A DNA stretch of 64,000 nt from Desulfovibrionaceae bacterium. Lineage in GTDB: Bacteria; Desulfobacterota; Desulfovibrionia; Desulfovibrionales; Desulfovibrionaceae. The stretch lies in the NCBI GenBank assembly GCA_029008115.1, contig JAQXJC010000044.1, forward strand, positions 62,001 through 126,000, written 5' to 3'. How positions within the stretch are numbered: position 1 is the first letter of the stretch; every line of letters begins with the position of its first letter. A model generated the notes under the pieces. That model saw only the letters and a program-made list of their open reading frames with translations, did not search any database and was not told the DNA's origin. Both the position numbers and the translations under genes were made by a program. Below, one piece after another: positions 1 through 8,603 of the stretch.

Positions 1-525
1 GTTCAGGGTTGCGGCGAGCATGCTCTCCGCAAGATTGGACGTGGGGGAGTCCTTGTAGCGCTTCAGCTCCGCGATGACCACCTCTTTCTCCATCTCCAGG
101 TCCTTGGGATCGAGCAGGGGATTGAAGGCCATGTCCCGAACCACGTCCATGCCCAGCTTCCACTGATCCGCCGGCATGTCCGTGAGGTAGCAGGTGCGGT
201 CGAAGCTGGTGAAGGCATTCAGATAGCCGCCGGCGGCTTCGATTTGCCGGGCTGTTTCCCCGCCGGGACGGGAGGATGTGCCCTTGAAGACCATGTGCTC
301 CAGCAAATGGCTGATGCCCGCTTCCTCGTCCGTTTCGTAGGCCGAGCCGGCATGCACAAGGAGGCGTATGCTCGCCAGGGGGAAGCGGCTGTCCTTTGCC
401 GCAAGAATGGTCATGCCGTTGGGCAGACGGGCCAGTCGTGTTTCCGGAGCGGCGCCGTATGCGGGGCGCGCCGCCGCAGCCAATGTCATGCAAACTCCTA
501 ATATCAAAGGCAGGAATGTTTTCAT
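1..525 (-). CDS. M16 family zinc peptidase (insulinase/pitrilysin type), 3' end cut off by the window
   Basis: The first 175 codons of a minus-strand gene run off the left edge. The inverted zinc motif HxxEH is at residues 73-77 (H73, E76, H77). A glutamate at 153 sits 76 residues after H77, the usual place of the third zinc ligand. The N-terminus (MKTFLPLILG... to about residue 25) looks like a Sec signal, so the enzyme probably works in the periplasm on peptides or small proteins. The start is supported by AGGTGGAGC just before the ATG. It lies downstream of the liv operon on the same strand but behind a terminator, so it is probably transcribed separately. The family is secure; the substrate is unknown. 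Confidence 0.9.
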   Translation of the reverse strand, partial: MKTFLPLILGVCMTLAAAARPAYGAAPETRLARLPNGMTILAAKDSRFPLASIRLLVHAGSAYETDEEAGISHLLEHMVFKGTSSRPGGETARQIEAAGGYLNAFTSFDRTCYLTDMPADQWKLGMDVVRDMAFNPLLDPKDLEMEKEVVIAELKRYKDSPTSNLAESMLAATLN

Positions 526-546
526 GCTCCACCTATGGTAAAAGAT

Positions 547-576
547 GAGAAAAGGAGGGTTGTGACCCTCCTTCTC
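547..576 (-). terminator. Rho-independent terminator after livF
   Basis: Arms GAGAAGGAGGGT and ACCCTCCTTTTCTC pair around a CACA loop with two bulged bases. On the minus strand they are followed by a T-rich run (ATCTTTTACC). It lies between the end of livF and the M16 peptidase gene. Confidence 0.7.
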
Positions 577-635
577 ATAATCATTCCCGGGATGACCTGC
601 AAGCTGCGCGTGCAGGCTGTGGAGCGCCGCGGATT

Positions 636-1367
636 CTATCCGCCGAGGTAGGCTTCCTTGACTTTGGGATTTTCCAGCATTTCCGCGCCCGGGCCTTCCA
701 GCACCACGCGGCCCACTTCCAGAATATAGGCGTAGTCGGCGACGGAGAGGGCGGCAAAGGCGTTCTGTTCCACAAGCAGCACGGTCTTTCCCTGCGCGTT
801 GATGCGGCGGATGATGTCGAAGATTTCCTTGACCAGCAGAGGAGCAAGGCCGAGCGACGGTTCGTCCAGCATCACCATGTCAGGATTGCTCATGAGCGCG
901 CGGCCCACGGAGAGCATCTGCTGCTCGCCGCCGGAGAGCGTGCCTCCCTGCTGCCAGCTGCGTTCCCGCAGGCGGGGAAAGAGATCGTAGACCTGCTCCA
1001 TATCTGCCCGTATGCCGTCCGTGTCGCTGCGGCTGTATGCGCCCAGCAGCAGATTTTCCTCCACTGTCAGATGGGGAAGAATGCGCCGGCCTTCAGGCGA
1101 AAGGGAAATGCCATGCCGCACCATGTCCTCCGGCTTCAGCCCCATGAGGGAGACTGGCGCGTCCCCTTCGCGGCGGCGCAGCAGGATTTCCCCGCTCACG
1201 GTCTTGTTGAGGCCGGCTATGCTGCGGATGGTACTGCTCTTGCCGGCGCCGTTGGCGCCGATGAGCGTCACAATGCTGCCGCGCGGGATGTTGAGGCTGA
1301 TGCCCTGCACTGCATGGATGCCGCCATAGCGCACATCCAGATTCCTGATTTCCAGCATCATGTCCAT
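636..1367 (-). CDS. livF: Branched-chain amino-acid ABC transporter ATPase LivF
   Basis: 243 residues, the normal LivF length. Walker A GANGAGKS is at 37-44, the ABC signature LSGGE at 144-148 and Walker B VMLDEP at 165-170. With LivG it forms the cytoplasmic ATPase pair that drives leucine/isoleucine/valine uptake through LivHM, fed by the periplasmic binding protein LivK. It is the last gene of livK-livH-livM-livG-livF. Only three bases separate it from the livG stop, so the two are co-transcribed. An internal ATG two codons in (MLEIRN) is an alternative start. Confidence 0.95.
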   Translation of the reverse strand: MDMMLEIRNLDVRYGGIHAVQGISLNIPRGSIVTLIGANGAGKSSTIRSIAGLNKTVSGEILLRRREGDAPVSLMGLKPEDMVRHGISLSPEGRRILPHLTVEENLLLGAYSRSDTDGIRADMEQVYDLFPRLRERSWQQGGTLSGGEQQMLSVGRALMSNPDMVMLDEPSLGLAPLLVKEIFDIIRRINAQGKTVLLVEQNAFAALSVADYAYILEVGRVVLEGPGAEMLENPKVKEAYLGG

Positions 1368-1370
1368 AAG

Positions 1371-2171
1371 CTACAGCACTCCGTCGCCCAGATAGGCCTT
1401 GATGACATCGGGATTGCTGCGGATGGCGTCGGGATCGCCTTCCGCAATGAGCGCGCCGTATTCCATGACCCAGATATACTGGCATACGCCCATGACGACC
1501 TTCATGTCATGTTCGATGAGCAGAATGGTGAGGGCATAGCGTTCCCGAAGGTTCAGGATGAGCCGCAGCAAATCCATGCTTTCCTGCGGATTCATGCCGG
1601 CGGCGGGTTCATCCAGCAGCAGGAACTTCGGCTCCGTGGCCAGAGCCCGGGCGATTTCCAGCCGGCGCTGCGCGCCGTAGGGCAGGCTGCCAGCCGGCTC
1701 GTTCATGTAGGTGTCCAGATCAAGATCATGGATGAGCTGTCTGGATTTTTCCTGCATGGCCTCTTCTTCCCTGCGGAAGGGCGGCAGACCCAGCGGCGCC
1801 ATCCACCAGGGGCAGGTGCGGCGGACATGGCAGCCTACCATGACATTTTCCAGCGCGGTCATGCTCTGCGAAAGGCGGATATTCTGGAAGGTACGCGCCA
1901 TGCCCGCGCGGCAGATTTCGTGCGGCGCCTTGCCCGTGACCTCCCTGCCGTCAAAGATGACGGCGCCCTCGGTGGGCCTGTAGAAGCCGCTGATGATGTT
2001 GAAGGCCGTTGTCTTGCCCGCGCCGTTGGGGCCGATGATGCCGGTGATGCTGCCGCGCGGAATGCGCAGCGACAGATCGTTGACCGCGGTTACGCCGCCA
2101 AAGCGCATGATCACGCTGTCCATGATCAGCATGGCGTCCTCTGTCTGTACGGCCGTGGTGGATGTGCTCAT
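1371..2171 (-). CDS. livG: Branched-chain amino-acid ABC transporter ATPase LivG
   Basis: 266 residues from the ATG at 2171, which overlaps the livM stop as ATGA. An upstream ATG at 2186 would add five residues and is less likely. Walker A GPNGAGKT is at about 47-54; the signature segment (YGAQRRLEIARAL) and Walker B LLLDEP follow. LivG proteins are longer than LivF because of an insert after Walker A, seen here. It is the partner ATPase of LivF in the leucine/isoleucine/valine importer. The ATGA overlap implies translational coupling to LivM. Confidence 0.95.
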   Translation of the reverse strand: MSTSTTAVQTEDAMLIMDSVIMRFGGVTAVNDLSLRIPRGSITGIIGPNGAGKTTAFNIISGFYRPTEGAVIFDGREVTGKAPHEICRAGMARTFQNIRLSQSMTALENVMVGCHVRRTCPWWMAPLGLPPFRREEEAMQEKSRQLIHDLDLDTYMNEPAGSLPYGAQRRLEIARALATEPKFLLLDEPAAGMNPQESMDLLRLILNLRERYALTILLIEHDMKVVMGVCQYIWVMEYGALIAEGDPDAIRSNPDVIKAYLGDGVL

Positions 2172-3199
2172 GCCTTGCGCCCCCATCTGCCGAAGGATTT
2201 CCAGGTGATTTCACGCATGCCCATGATGCCCTCGCGGCGGTACAGAATAATGAGCAGAAGTACGACGGAAAAGACCACCATGCGCATGCCCGGCACGCCG
2301 GGAATTTCCACAAAGCCCAGGTCCATGGGCTCTTCGATGAAGCGCAGCCACTCCAGCAGCACGGTGATGACGCCCGCCCCGATGATGCTGCCGCTGAGGG
2401 AGCCGAGGCCGCCCGCCACCACGAACATCAGTACGTTGAACGTGAGCAGGAAGTTGAACATCTTCGGGTCGATGGTGGAGAGGTGGCTGCCCAGCAGCGC
2501 GCCACCCACCCCCGCCAGAAAGGCGCCGAGGCAGAAGGAGAGCACCTTGTAGGCGAATACATTGATGCCCATGACGCGCGCGGCAATTTCGTTGTCGCGG
2601 ATGCAGCGCAGGACGTTGCCGAAGTTGCTGCCCAGCAGGCGGACAAGGAAGATCAGCGTGAGGAGGAACCAGATGTAGCAGCCCACCAGGTCGGCATGGG
2701 CGGGAATGCCCTTGATGCCCAGCGATCCATTGGTGATGCTGGTGGCGTTGACAATGAGCACGCGAATGATCTCCGCAAAGCCGAGCGTGGCGATGCCAAG
2801 ATAGTCATCCCCCAGACGCAGGACAGGCACGGCAATGACCAGTGCAAAGAGCGCCGCCACCAGGCCGCCCAGCAGAACGGAAATCCAGAAGGGGGTCATC
2901 ATCTCCGAGAAGGGCCAGATGATGGGCTCCAGAATCCACATCATTTCCTTCTGTTCGGGAGAAAGGATGCACAGGGCGGAAATGTAGGCGCCAATGGCCA
3001 TGAAGCCGGCGTGGCCCAACGAAAACATGCCCGTGAAGCCGTAGATGAGATTCAGGGAAAGCGCCAGAATGGCGTTGATGAAAATCAGCTTGAGGATGTA
3101 AATCTGGTAGTCTCCCAGAAATGCGTCCGCGAAGTGCAGCAGCACGCCGCAGGCCAGCATGAGCGTGAGACTCAGCAGGGTGTACTTGTCGAAGCGCAT
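2168..3199 (-). CDS. livM: Branched-chain amino-acid ABC transporter permease LivM
   Basis: 343 residues with many hydrophobic helices. The family-typical stretch ALSLNLIYGFTGMFSLGHAGF lies near residue 50. It is the inner-membrane permease that pairs with LivH. The start codon overlaps the livH stop by one base (TGATG) and its stop overlaps the livG start, so livHMG is translationally coupled. Nothing unusual in length or composition. Confidence 0.95.
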   Translation of the reverse strand: MRFDKYTLLSLTLMLACGVLLHFADAFLGDYQIYILKLIFINAILALSLNLIYGFTGMFSLGHAGFMAIGAYISALCILSPEQKEMMWILEPIIWPFSEMMTPFWISVLLGGLVAALFALVIAVPVLRLGDDYLGIATLGFAEIIRVLIVNATSITNGSLGIKGIPAHADLVGCYIWFLLTLIFLVRLLGSNFGNVLRCIRDNEIAARVMGINVFAYKVLSFCLGAFLAGVGGALLGSHLSTIDPKMFNFLLTFNVLMFVVAGGLGSLSGSIIGAGVITVLLEWLRFIEEPMDLGFVEIPGVPGMRMVVFSVVLLLIILYRREGIMGMREITWKSFGRWGRKA

Positions 3200-4092
3200 C
3201 AGATCTTCTCCTGCAGGCGCTCGCCGAACAGTCCGGTGGGCTTGAACAGCAGCACCAGAATCAGCAGGACGAAGGCAAAGGCATCACGATAGCCGGACAG
3301 TTCCGGCATGAACGCAATGGTCATGATTTCGATGAAGCCCAGCACGATGCCGCCCACGACGGCGCCGGGGATGGAGCCGATGCCGCCGAAGACGGCGGCC
3401 ACGAAGGCCTTGAGCCCGGGCATGATGCCCATGTACGGATGTATCTGCGGGTAGCGCAGCGCCCACATGATGCCGGATGCCGCCGCCAGCGCGGAGCCGA
3501 TGGCAAAGGTCAGGGCGATGATGCCGTCCACCTTGACCCCCAGCAGGCGGGTGGTCTCGATGTCCTTGGAAATGGCGCGCATGGCAAGGCCGGGCTTGGT
3601 GTGATACACCATCCACAGCAGGCCGCTCACCAGCAGCAGGGTGATGCCCGGCACGATGAGGGTCAGCGGCAGCATGCGCACGCCCATGACATTCCAGTTG
3701 CCCACCAGCCATTCTGGTTGCAGCACGGGACGCGGCAGGCCGGTAAAGACCACCACGGCAAGGCTTTCGATAAAGAAGGATACGGCAATGGCGCTGATCA
3801 GCGCGGAAATGCGCGGCGCGTCGCGCAGGGGACGGTAGGCCACGCGCTCTATGAGCACGCCGAAGAGGCTGGCGCCGACAATGGCGATGACCGCCGCAAC
3901 GGCCCACGGCAGTCCGAAGGCAAAGGTGCCGAAAAAGACAAAGTACGCGCCCACCATCAGGATGTCGCCGTGTGCGAAGTTGATGAGGCGCAGGATGCCG
4001 TACACCATGGTATAGCCGATGGCGATCAGCGCGTACAGCGACCCCAGCGTCAGGGCGTTAAAAAAATGCTGCAGGAACAACTCAAGACTCAT
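3199..4092 (-). CDS. livH: Branched-chain amino-acid ABC transporter permease LivH
   Basis: 297 residues from the ATG at 4092 (MSLELFLQHF), preceded by AGGTGACCTC. A longer reading to 4119 would need a TTG with no ribosome-binding site. The segments LYALIAIGYTMVYGILRLINFAHGD and, near the C-terminus, FGGIGSIPGAVVGG are LivH hallmarks. It is the inner-membrane permease partner of LivM. It is separated from livK by about 80 bases holding a strong hairpin, which could set the ratio of binding protein to permease. Confidence 0.95.
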   Translation of the reverse strand: MSLELFLQHFFNALTLGSLYALIAIGYTMVYGILRLINFAHGDILMVGAYFVFFGTFAFGLPWAVAAVIAIVGASLFGVLIERVAYRPLRDAPRISALISAIAVSFFIESLAVVVFTGLPRPVLQPEWLVGNWNVMGVRMLPLTLIVPGITLLLVSGLLWMVYHTKPGLAMRAISKDIETTRLLGVKVDGIIALTFAIGSALAAASGIMWALRYPQIHPYMGIMPGLKAFVAAVFGGIGSIPGAVVGGIVLGFIEIMTIAFMPELSGYRDAFAFVLLILVLLFKPTGLFGERLQEKI

Positions 4093-4129
4093 GAGGTCAC
4101 CTATAGAAAAGGAGGGCAACAGCGAGAAA

Positions 4130-4158
4130 GGGAGAAGGAGGGGCTCCCTCCTTCTCCC
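4130..4158 (-). terminator. Perfect 13-bp hairpin between livK and livH, probable attenuator
   Basis: GGGAGAAGGAGGG and CCCTCCTTCTCCC pair without mismatch around a 3-base loop. No T-run follows, so it is more likely an mRNA-stabilising or partial-termination element behind livK than a full terminator. Intercistronic hairpins after binding-protein genes are common in ABC operons. Confidence 0.55.
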
Positions 4159-4173
4159 CGGCCATGCTGGCGG

Positions 4174-5319
4174 CTACTTGGGGGTGACTTCGCCCACGTA
4201 GACGCGCTTGCCGTCCTTGTATTCGATGATGCCCACGGGCATTTCAGCATCGTGGGTCGCGTTGATGGTCAGCCGGCCCAGAGCGGTGGGCAGGTCCCTG
4301 GTTTCGGCCAGCGCCTTGGTGATGGCGGCAGGTTCGGCGGAACCGGCGCGCTTGATGGCATCCACCACCAGCATGTAGCTGTTGTAGCCCAGGGCGCCGT
4401 TGACGTTGGTTTCCTTGCCGGGATAGGCCTTGTTCCACGCTTCGGTGAACTTCTTGGCCTCGTCGCTCATGTTGGTCATGGCGGCGTCATAGGGGAAGGT
4501 GGTGTGCAGGAAGCCTTCCACGGCCTTGCCGCCGATCTTCACGGTGTCCGGGTTGTCCATGGCGTCCGCGCCCATCAGGCGGAAGGTGGCGCCCAGCTCG
4601 CGGGCCTGCTTCATGATAATGGCGCCTTCAGCGAAGTAGGAAGGCATGAACACGATGTCGGGCTTCTTGGCGATGAGCTCGGTGAGCTGGGCCGTGAAGT
4701 CTTGGTCGCCGGAGCTGTACATCAGCTTGGAGACAATCTTGCCGCCCAGCTTGGTGAAGGACTTGTTGAAGAAGTTGGCCAGGCCCACGGCGTAGTCATT
4801 GGTCATGTCCATCAGGATGGCGGCGTTGTGGCACTTCAGGTTTTCAAAGGCATAGGTGGCGGCCGCCGCGCCCTGATAGGGGTCGATGAAGCAGGCGCGG
4901 AAGTAGTACTTCTTGCCCTGAGTCACCAGCGGATTGGTGCAGGAGGTACCGATGCCGGGCACCTTGGCCTTTTCGCCCACTTCGCCGCCGGCCATGGCCA
5001 GCGAGGAGCCGTAGGTGCCGATGAAGGCCACGACTTTGTCGCGTTCCACCAGGCGCTTCACGGCGTTGGCGGCTTCAACCTTGTCGGACTTGTTGTCCAC
5101 GATCACCAGTTCCACGGGGCGATTCAGCACGGTACCCATCTGCTGATGGGCCAGCTTCACCCCTTCCAGTTCCAGCTGGCCGCCAAAGGCGTTCTGCCCC
5201 GTCAGCGGCAGATAGACGCCGATTTTCACGGCGTCGGCGGCAAAGGCCGCGCCGGCGATGCCCAGTGCCAAGGCGGTCATGGCCAGTGTGGCAAGACGTT
5301 TTCCCAGTTTCATACGCAT
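4174..5319 (-). CDS. livK: Periplasmic branched-chain amino-acid binding protein (LivJ/LivK)
   Basis: 381 residues. A signal peptide with cleavage likely after A27 (AFA-AD) is followed by VKIGVYLPLTGQNA, the standard start of the type I periplasmic binding fold. It captures branched-chain or related amino acids and delivers them to LivHM. AAGGAG precedes the ATG at 5319; a second ATG two codons later is also well spaced. It is the first gene of the liv operon with its own upstream promoter. The ligand cannot be fixed from sequence. Confidence 0.93.
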   Translation of the reverse strand: MRMKLGKRLATLAMTALALGIAGAAFAADAVKIGVYLPLTGQNAFGGQLELEGVKLAHQQMGTVLNRPVELVIVDNKSDKVEAANAVKRLVERDKVVAFIGTYGSSLAMAGGEVGEKAKVPGIGTSCTNPLVTQGKKYYFRACFIDPYQGAAAATYAFENLKCHNAAILMDMTNDYAVGLANFFNKSFTKLGGKIVSKLMYSSGDQDFTAQLTELIAKKPDIVFMPSYFAEGAIIMKQARELGATFRLMGADAMDNPDTVKIGGKAVEGFLHTTFPYDAAMTNMSDEAKKFTEAWNKAYPGKETNVNGALGYNSYMLVVDAIKRAGSAEPAAITKALAETRDLPTALGRLTINATHDAEMPVGIIEYKDGKRVYVGEVTPK

Positions 5320-5391
5320 GCACTCCTTGTTTGCGCGGCGGTCTCTCCCTCTGTGGAAAGACCCTGCGGCGCGTTCAGGTTTGACGCGGCA

Positions 5392-5420
5392 ATACTATAC
5401 TGAAGCCGTGATTATGGCAA
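5392..5420 (-). promoter_or_regulatory. Probable sigma-70 promoter of the liv operon
   Basis: On the minus strand TTGCCA (5415-5420), a 17-base spacer, then TAGTAT (5392-5397). A TATAGT with a 15-base spacer is an alternative -10. It lies about 75 bases upstream of livK and is the best promoter-like pair in this gap. Confidence 0.5.
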
Positions 5421-5469
5421 TACAGTGACCGTTTCTCCGGGGTTTTCGCCGTACAAGTCCCGGAAAGCA

Positions 5470-7269
5470 TCAGACAGAGGCTTTGAAATAGCTGGCGAAG
5501 ATGCGCGGCGGCAGGCGGGAGAAGCCATCCCATTCCGCCGTCAGCTCCATGCGCGGGACAATGGCGCGCACCACGGGCAGGCCGAGATCGGCGCGTGTCA
5601 TCTCCACATAGAGCACCTGCCGGCCGTGCGCGGCAAAGAGGCGCTCCAGCATGGCCACCTCACGCGCCGGACTTTCCAGACGGTATGACGGCAGGTCTTC
5701 CAGCACGCGCTCCGGCAGGCCGCGCAGCCCGGGGCCGGAGGGCTCGCCATAGGGATAGGGATAGGGCGTTTCGGTCAGTGCCGCCAGTGCGGCCGCCGCG
5801 CCGTCCAGCTTGGCCGCCGTGGCGCGGGCCACCTGCCCCCTGCGGTGCATCACGAAGCACTGGTAGCAGGGCAGGCCCAGTGCCGTGGTAATATCCTGAA
5901 ACTGCACATGGATGCCGCGTGCCGCGTAGTCGTCCAGCAGCGCCTGGATGCGTTCGTCCCGGCTTTTCAGCGTGAAGCAGCGGGCGCGGCTGAAGGGAGT
6001 GGTGGCCTCGGCATCGCGCTCGATAATTTCCGTGAGCGCGGCGACCTTGGCCTCGTCCAGCGTGTTGCCGGAGGCCAGTCCCGTGGAGCCGCCGGCCATG
6101 AACAGGGCCTGCTCGTCCAGATTGCAGAACAGATAGGCGGCCTGTGCAGGTACCAGAACGCGCGTGCCGGCGGCGGACTTCGCGTCGATCCAGTGCAGGG
6201 GGCCGCCGGAATAAGGAGCCTCCAGCGGCAGGGTATCCGGGTTCAGGGCGTCCATTCCCCGTGCCTGAAGCTCCGCATAGGTGGCGCGGATGAGCGGCAT
6301 GGGCCGTACCGTACCGACAATTTCCCCGGCGCAGGGCAGCCCGTCCCGCAGTGTTCCGGCCCCGGCATCGCTAACTGAAGCATAGGCCGAGGCCCGCTCA
6401 ATCATTTCCATGGCGTAGGATGCCCGCGCACCTGCCAGCGAAAGGCCGCGTCCGTAGGTGGTGGCCTGTCCGCGCAGGCTGTAGTCCAGACTGCCGTTGC
6501 GTACCGCTATGTCCACATTCCACGGGCGCAGCAGGGCAATGGGAGAAAGCGATGCCTGATGCCGCATTTCCTGCCCGGCGATGATGCCGCATTCCATGAG
6601 CGCATCCAGAGCCTTCAGGGCTGTTTCCTGTGCCGGAGGACGCTGCCAGGCCGGGCCGGCGGGCTCGGCAAGGGCGCGGGCGTGCATGTCCGCCAGCACG
6701 GGCGGGGCGGGAGGCATGTCCGCATCGCGCCATGTTTCCGGCAGGCAGGCCGCCAGCATGGCATCCGCACGGGCCAGCGTCCGCAGCTCTTCCGGCGTGC
6801 AGGGCAGGGGAGCGCCTGCCTCTTCCTCCGCGTCATCGGGGTGCGGCAGGGCGCGATGATCGCAGATATTTGCGCGGAAGAGCTCCGCCCAGGCGCGGGA
6901 GGCCTTCCGATCCGGCAGGGCCGCCCAGCGCAGATAGGGCAGGGGCGTGTGGACTGCCAGCACCGTCACATCGGGCAGGGCGTCCGCCATGTCCGCACAG
7001 TCCGGGCGCAGCAGCGCGCATTCCCGCAGCAGGGCGGCCAGGGGCCCGCGGGCCGCCGCACGGGGCAGCAGGGCGCGCACCTCCGCTGCCGGCAGGGCGC
7101 ACAGGCGGCGCAGGCAGTGCTGATGCAGAAAATCGTCAAGGGGCGTTGCGTCCAGCCGTTCCAGCGCGGCTTCCAGCGTCATGTCCGCTGGAGGATTGCA
7201 GGAAAAGTAGCCGGTGGTCGCTTCCGTAGCCGTATGGGCATAGGTATAGGCAAGAGGGGCGGGCGGCAT
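5470..7269 (-). CDS. YcaO-like ATP-dependent cyclodehydratase-fold protein, stand-alone
   Basis: 599 residues from the ATG at 7269 (AAGGAG five bases upstream; the longer reading to 7323 has no such site). The C-terminal half is a YcaO domain. SYAMEMIER near residues 284-292 matches the SxxxExxER ATP-binding signature. A second acidic motif, TEIIERDA, is near 413-420. The N-terminal ~220 residues are alanine- and proline-rich and match nothing I recognise. YcaO proteins activate amide bonds with ATP to make azolines or thioamides, or help RimO-type methylthiolation. No partner (E1-like protein, dehydrogenase, TfuA) or precursor peptide lies nearby. The usual QxR-like segment after AALTE is replaced by a PYPYPY stretch. 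It follows purM on the same strand behind a hairpin. Confidence 0.8.
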   Translation of the reverse strand: MPPAPLAYTYAHTATEATTGYFSCNPPADMTLEAALERLDATPLDDFLHQHCLRRLCALPAAEVRALLPRAAARGPLAALLRECALLRPDCADMADALPDVTVLAVHTPLPYLRWAALPDRKASRAWAELFRANICDHRALPHPDDAEEEAGAPLPCTPEELRTLARADAMLAACLPETWRDADMPPAPPVLADMHARALAEPAGPAWQRPPAQETALKALDALMECGIIAGQEMRHQASLSPIALLRPWNVDIAVRNGSLDYSLRGQATTYGRGLSLAGARASYAMEMIERASAYASVSDAGAGTLRDGLPCAGEIVGTVRPMPLIRATYAELQARGMDALNPDTLPLEAPYSGGPLHWIDAKSAAGTRVLVPAQAAYLFCNLDEQALFMAGGSTGLASGNTLDEAKVAALTEIIERDAEATTPFSRARCFTLKSRDERIQALLDDYAARGIHVQFQDITTALGLPCYQCFVMHRRGQVARATAAKLDGAAAALAALTETPYPYPYGEPSGPGLRGLPERVLEDLPSYRLESPAREVAMLERLFAAHGRQVLYVEMTRADLGLPVVRAIVPRMELTAEWDGFSRLPPRIFASYFKASV

Positions 7270-7334
7270 GGGAACTCCTTCAGATGATGGGGATGTTCTG
7301 CGCCGGATGCACAATTCCGACACAGCGGCAGAAA

Positions 7335-7381
7335 GGCCCTCCGGCGCTGACGCCTTGCGGGAGGCGCCGCGACAGAGGGCC
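7335..7381 (-). terminator. Hairpin terminator after purM
   Basis: Outer arms GGCCCTC/GAGGGCC enclose inner arms CGGCGC/GCGCCG. On the minus strand TTTCTG follows. It separates purM from the ycaO-like gene. Confidence 0.5.
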
Positions 7382-7434
7382 GTGAAAAATCCCCCGGCAG
7401 CACCGGAAGACGTGTCTGTTGCGGCAATGCCGGG

Positions 7435-8484
7435 CTAGAAGATGACGGAGACCTGCTCCTCGTCATCCTTGCGGCGGGTGATGGTGCCGATTTCCCATGC
7501 TTTGTGCCCGGTGGCAATGATGCGGTCGCGGGTTTCCGCCGCCACGGCTTCAGGCACCACCAGCACATAGCCGATGCCGCAGTTGAAGATTTGCAGCATT
7601 TCCGGCCAGCTCAGGGAGCCCTGTTCCTTCAGCCAGCTGAAGACGGGCAGCATTTCCCAGGAGCCGAAGGAGATTTCCGCCTTGACCTGCTGGGGCAGGA
7701 CGCGCGGAATATTGTCATAGAAGCCGCCGCCGGTGATGTGCACCATGCCCTTGACGGGCAGATCGCGCAGCAGGTGGCGCACTGTCTCCACATAGATAAT
7801 GGTTGGAGCCAGCAGAACGTCCTTGACGGTTCTGTCCGTGCCGGGGAAGATGTCGTCGCCCTTGAGGCCGCTCTGGGCCAGCAGCTTGCGCACCAGCGAG
7901 AAGCCGTTGGAATGCACGCCCGAGGAGGCAATGCCGATGAGCTTGTCCCCCACGCTGATGGTGGAGCCGTCAATGAGCCTGGCATTGTCCACAATGCCCA
8001 CGCAGAAGCCGGCCAGATCGTATTCGCCATCGGCATACATGGAGGGCATTTCCGCCGTTTCGCCGCCCAGCAGGGCGCAGGCGGACTGGCGGCAGCCTTC
8101 GGCCACGCCGGCGATGACGGCCTGGGCCTTGTCCACGTCCAGCTTGCCCGTGGCAAAATAGTCAAGGAAGAAGAGGGGCTTGGCACCCTGCACCAGAATA
8201 TCGTTGACGCTCATGGCCACCAGATCGATGCCCACGGTATCATGCTTGTCAAATTCAAAGGCCAGCTTCAGCTTGGTGCCCACGCCGTCCGTGCCGGAAA
8301 CCAGCACGGGTTCTTCCATGCCGCTGAGATCCGGACGGAAGAGCCCGCCGAAGCCGCCTATGTCGGAAATGACTCCCTTGGTCTGGGTTTTCGCCACCAC
8401 ATCCTTGATGCGGCTCACAAGGGCATTGCCGGCATTGATGTCAACCCCCGCCTCAGTGTATGCTTTAGAACGCCCGGAAGACAT
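7435..8484 (-). CDS. purM: Phosphoribosylformylglycinamidine cyclo-ligase (AIR synthetase)
   Basis: 349 residues, full length for PurM. The N-terminus SKAYTEAGVDINAGNALV, GTDGVGTKLKLA near residue 65 and ITGGGFYDNIPR in the second half are family signatures. It converts formylglycinamidine ribonucleotide to aminoimidazole ribonucleotide with ATP, the fifth step of purine synthesis, in the cytoplasm. AAGGAGAAGCTC precedes the ATG. No other pur gene is nearby. It is divergent from cobO, with about 120 bases between them. Confidence 0.97.
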   Translation of the reverse strand: MSSGRSKAYTEAGVDINAGNALVSRIKDVVAKTQTKGVISDIGGFGGLFRPDLSGMEEPVLVSGTDGVGTKLKLAFEFDKHDTVGIDLVAMSVNDILVQGAKPLFFLDYFATGKLDVDKAQAVIAGVAEGCRQSACALLGGETAEMPSMYADGEYDLAGFCVGIVDNARLIDGSTISVGDKLIGIASSGVHSNGFSLVRKLLAQSGLKGDDIFPGTDRTVKDVLLAPTIIYVETVRHLLRDLPVKGMVHITGGGFYDNIPRVLPQQVKAEISFGSWEMLPVFSWLKEQGSLSWPEMLQIFNCGIGYVLVVPEAVAAETRDRIIATGHKAWEIGTITRRKDDEEQVSVIF

Positions 8485-8603
8485 GAGCTTCTCCTTAAGT
8501 GAATTACTGAATGCCTTACGGTAGCAGAAAAAAGGTGAATACCCAAGAATATTTTTGGGGCCGTGGCAGCGGGGCGGCGGTCTTTGCGAGAAGGAGCGCG
8601 ACC

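Noticed and set aside
1071-5403. Long plus-strand open frames (493, 376 and 654 codons) across the liv operon
   Set aside because: They are antisense frames kept open by high G+C third positions in livF-livK; their translations are His/Ala/Gly-rich and unlike proteins.
8485-8603. Possible cobalamin riboswitch before cobO
   Set aside because: The gap is too short and I found no B12-box-like sequence; the same holds for cbiK and cbiB.
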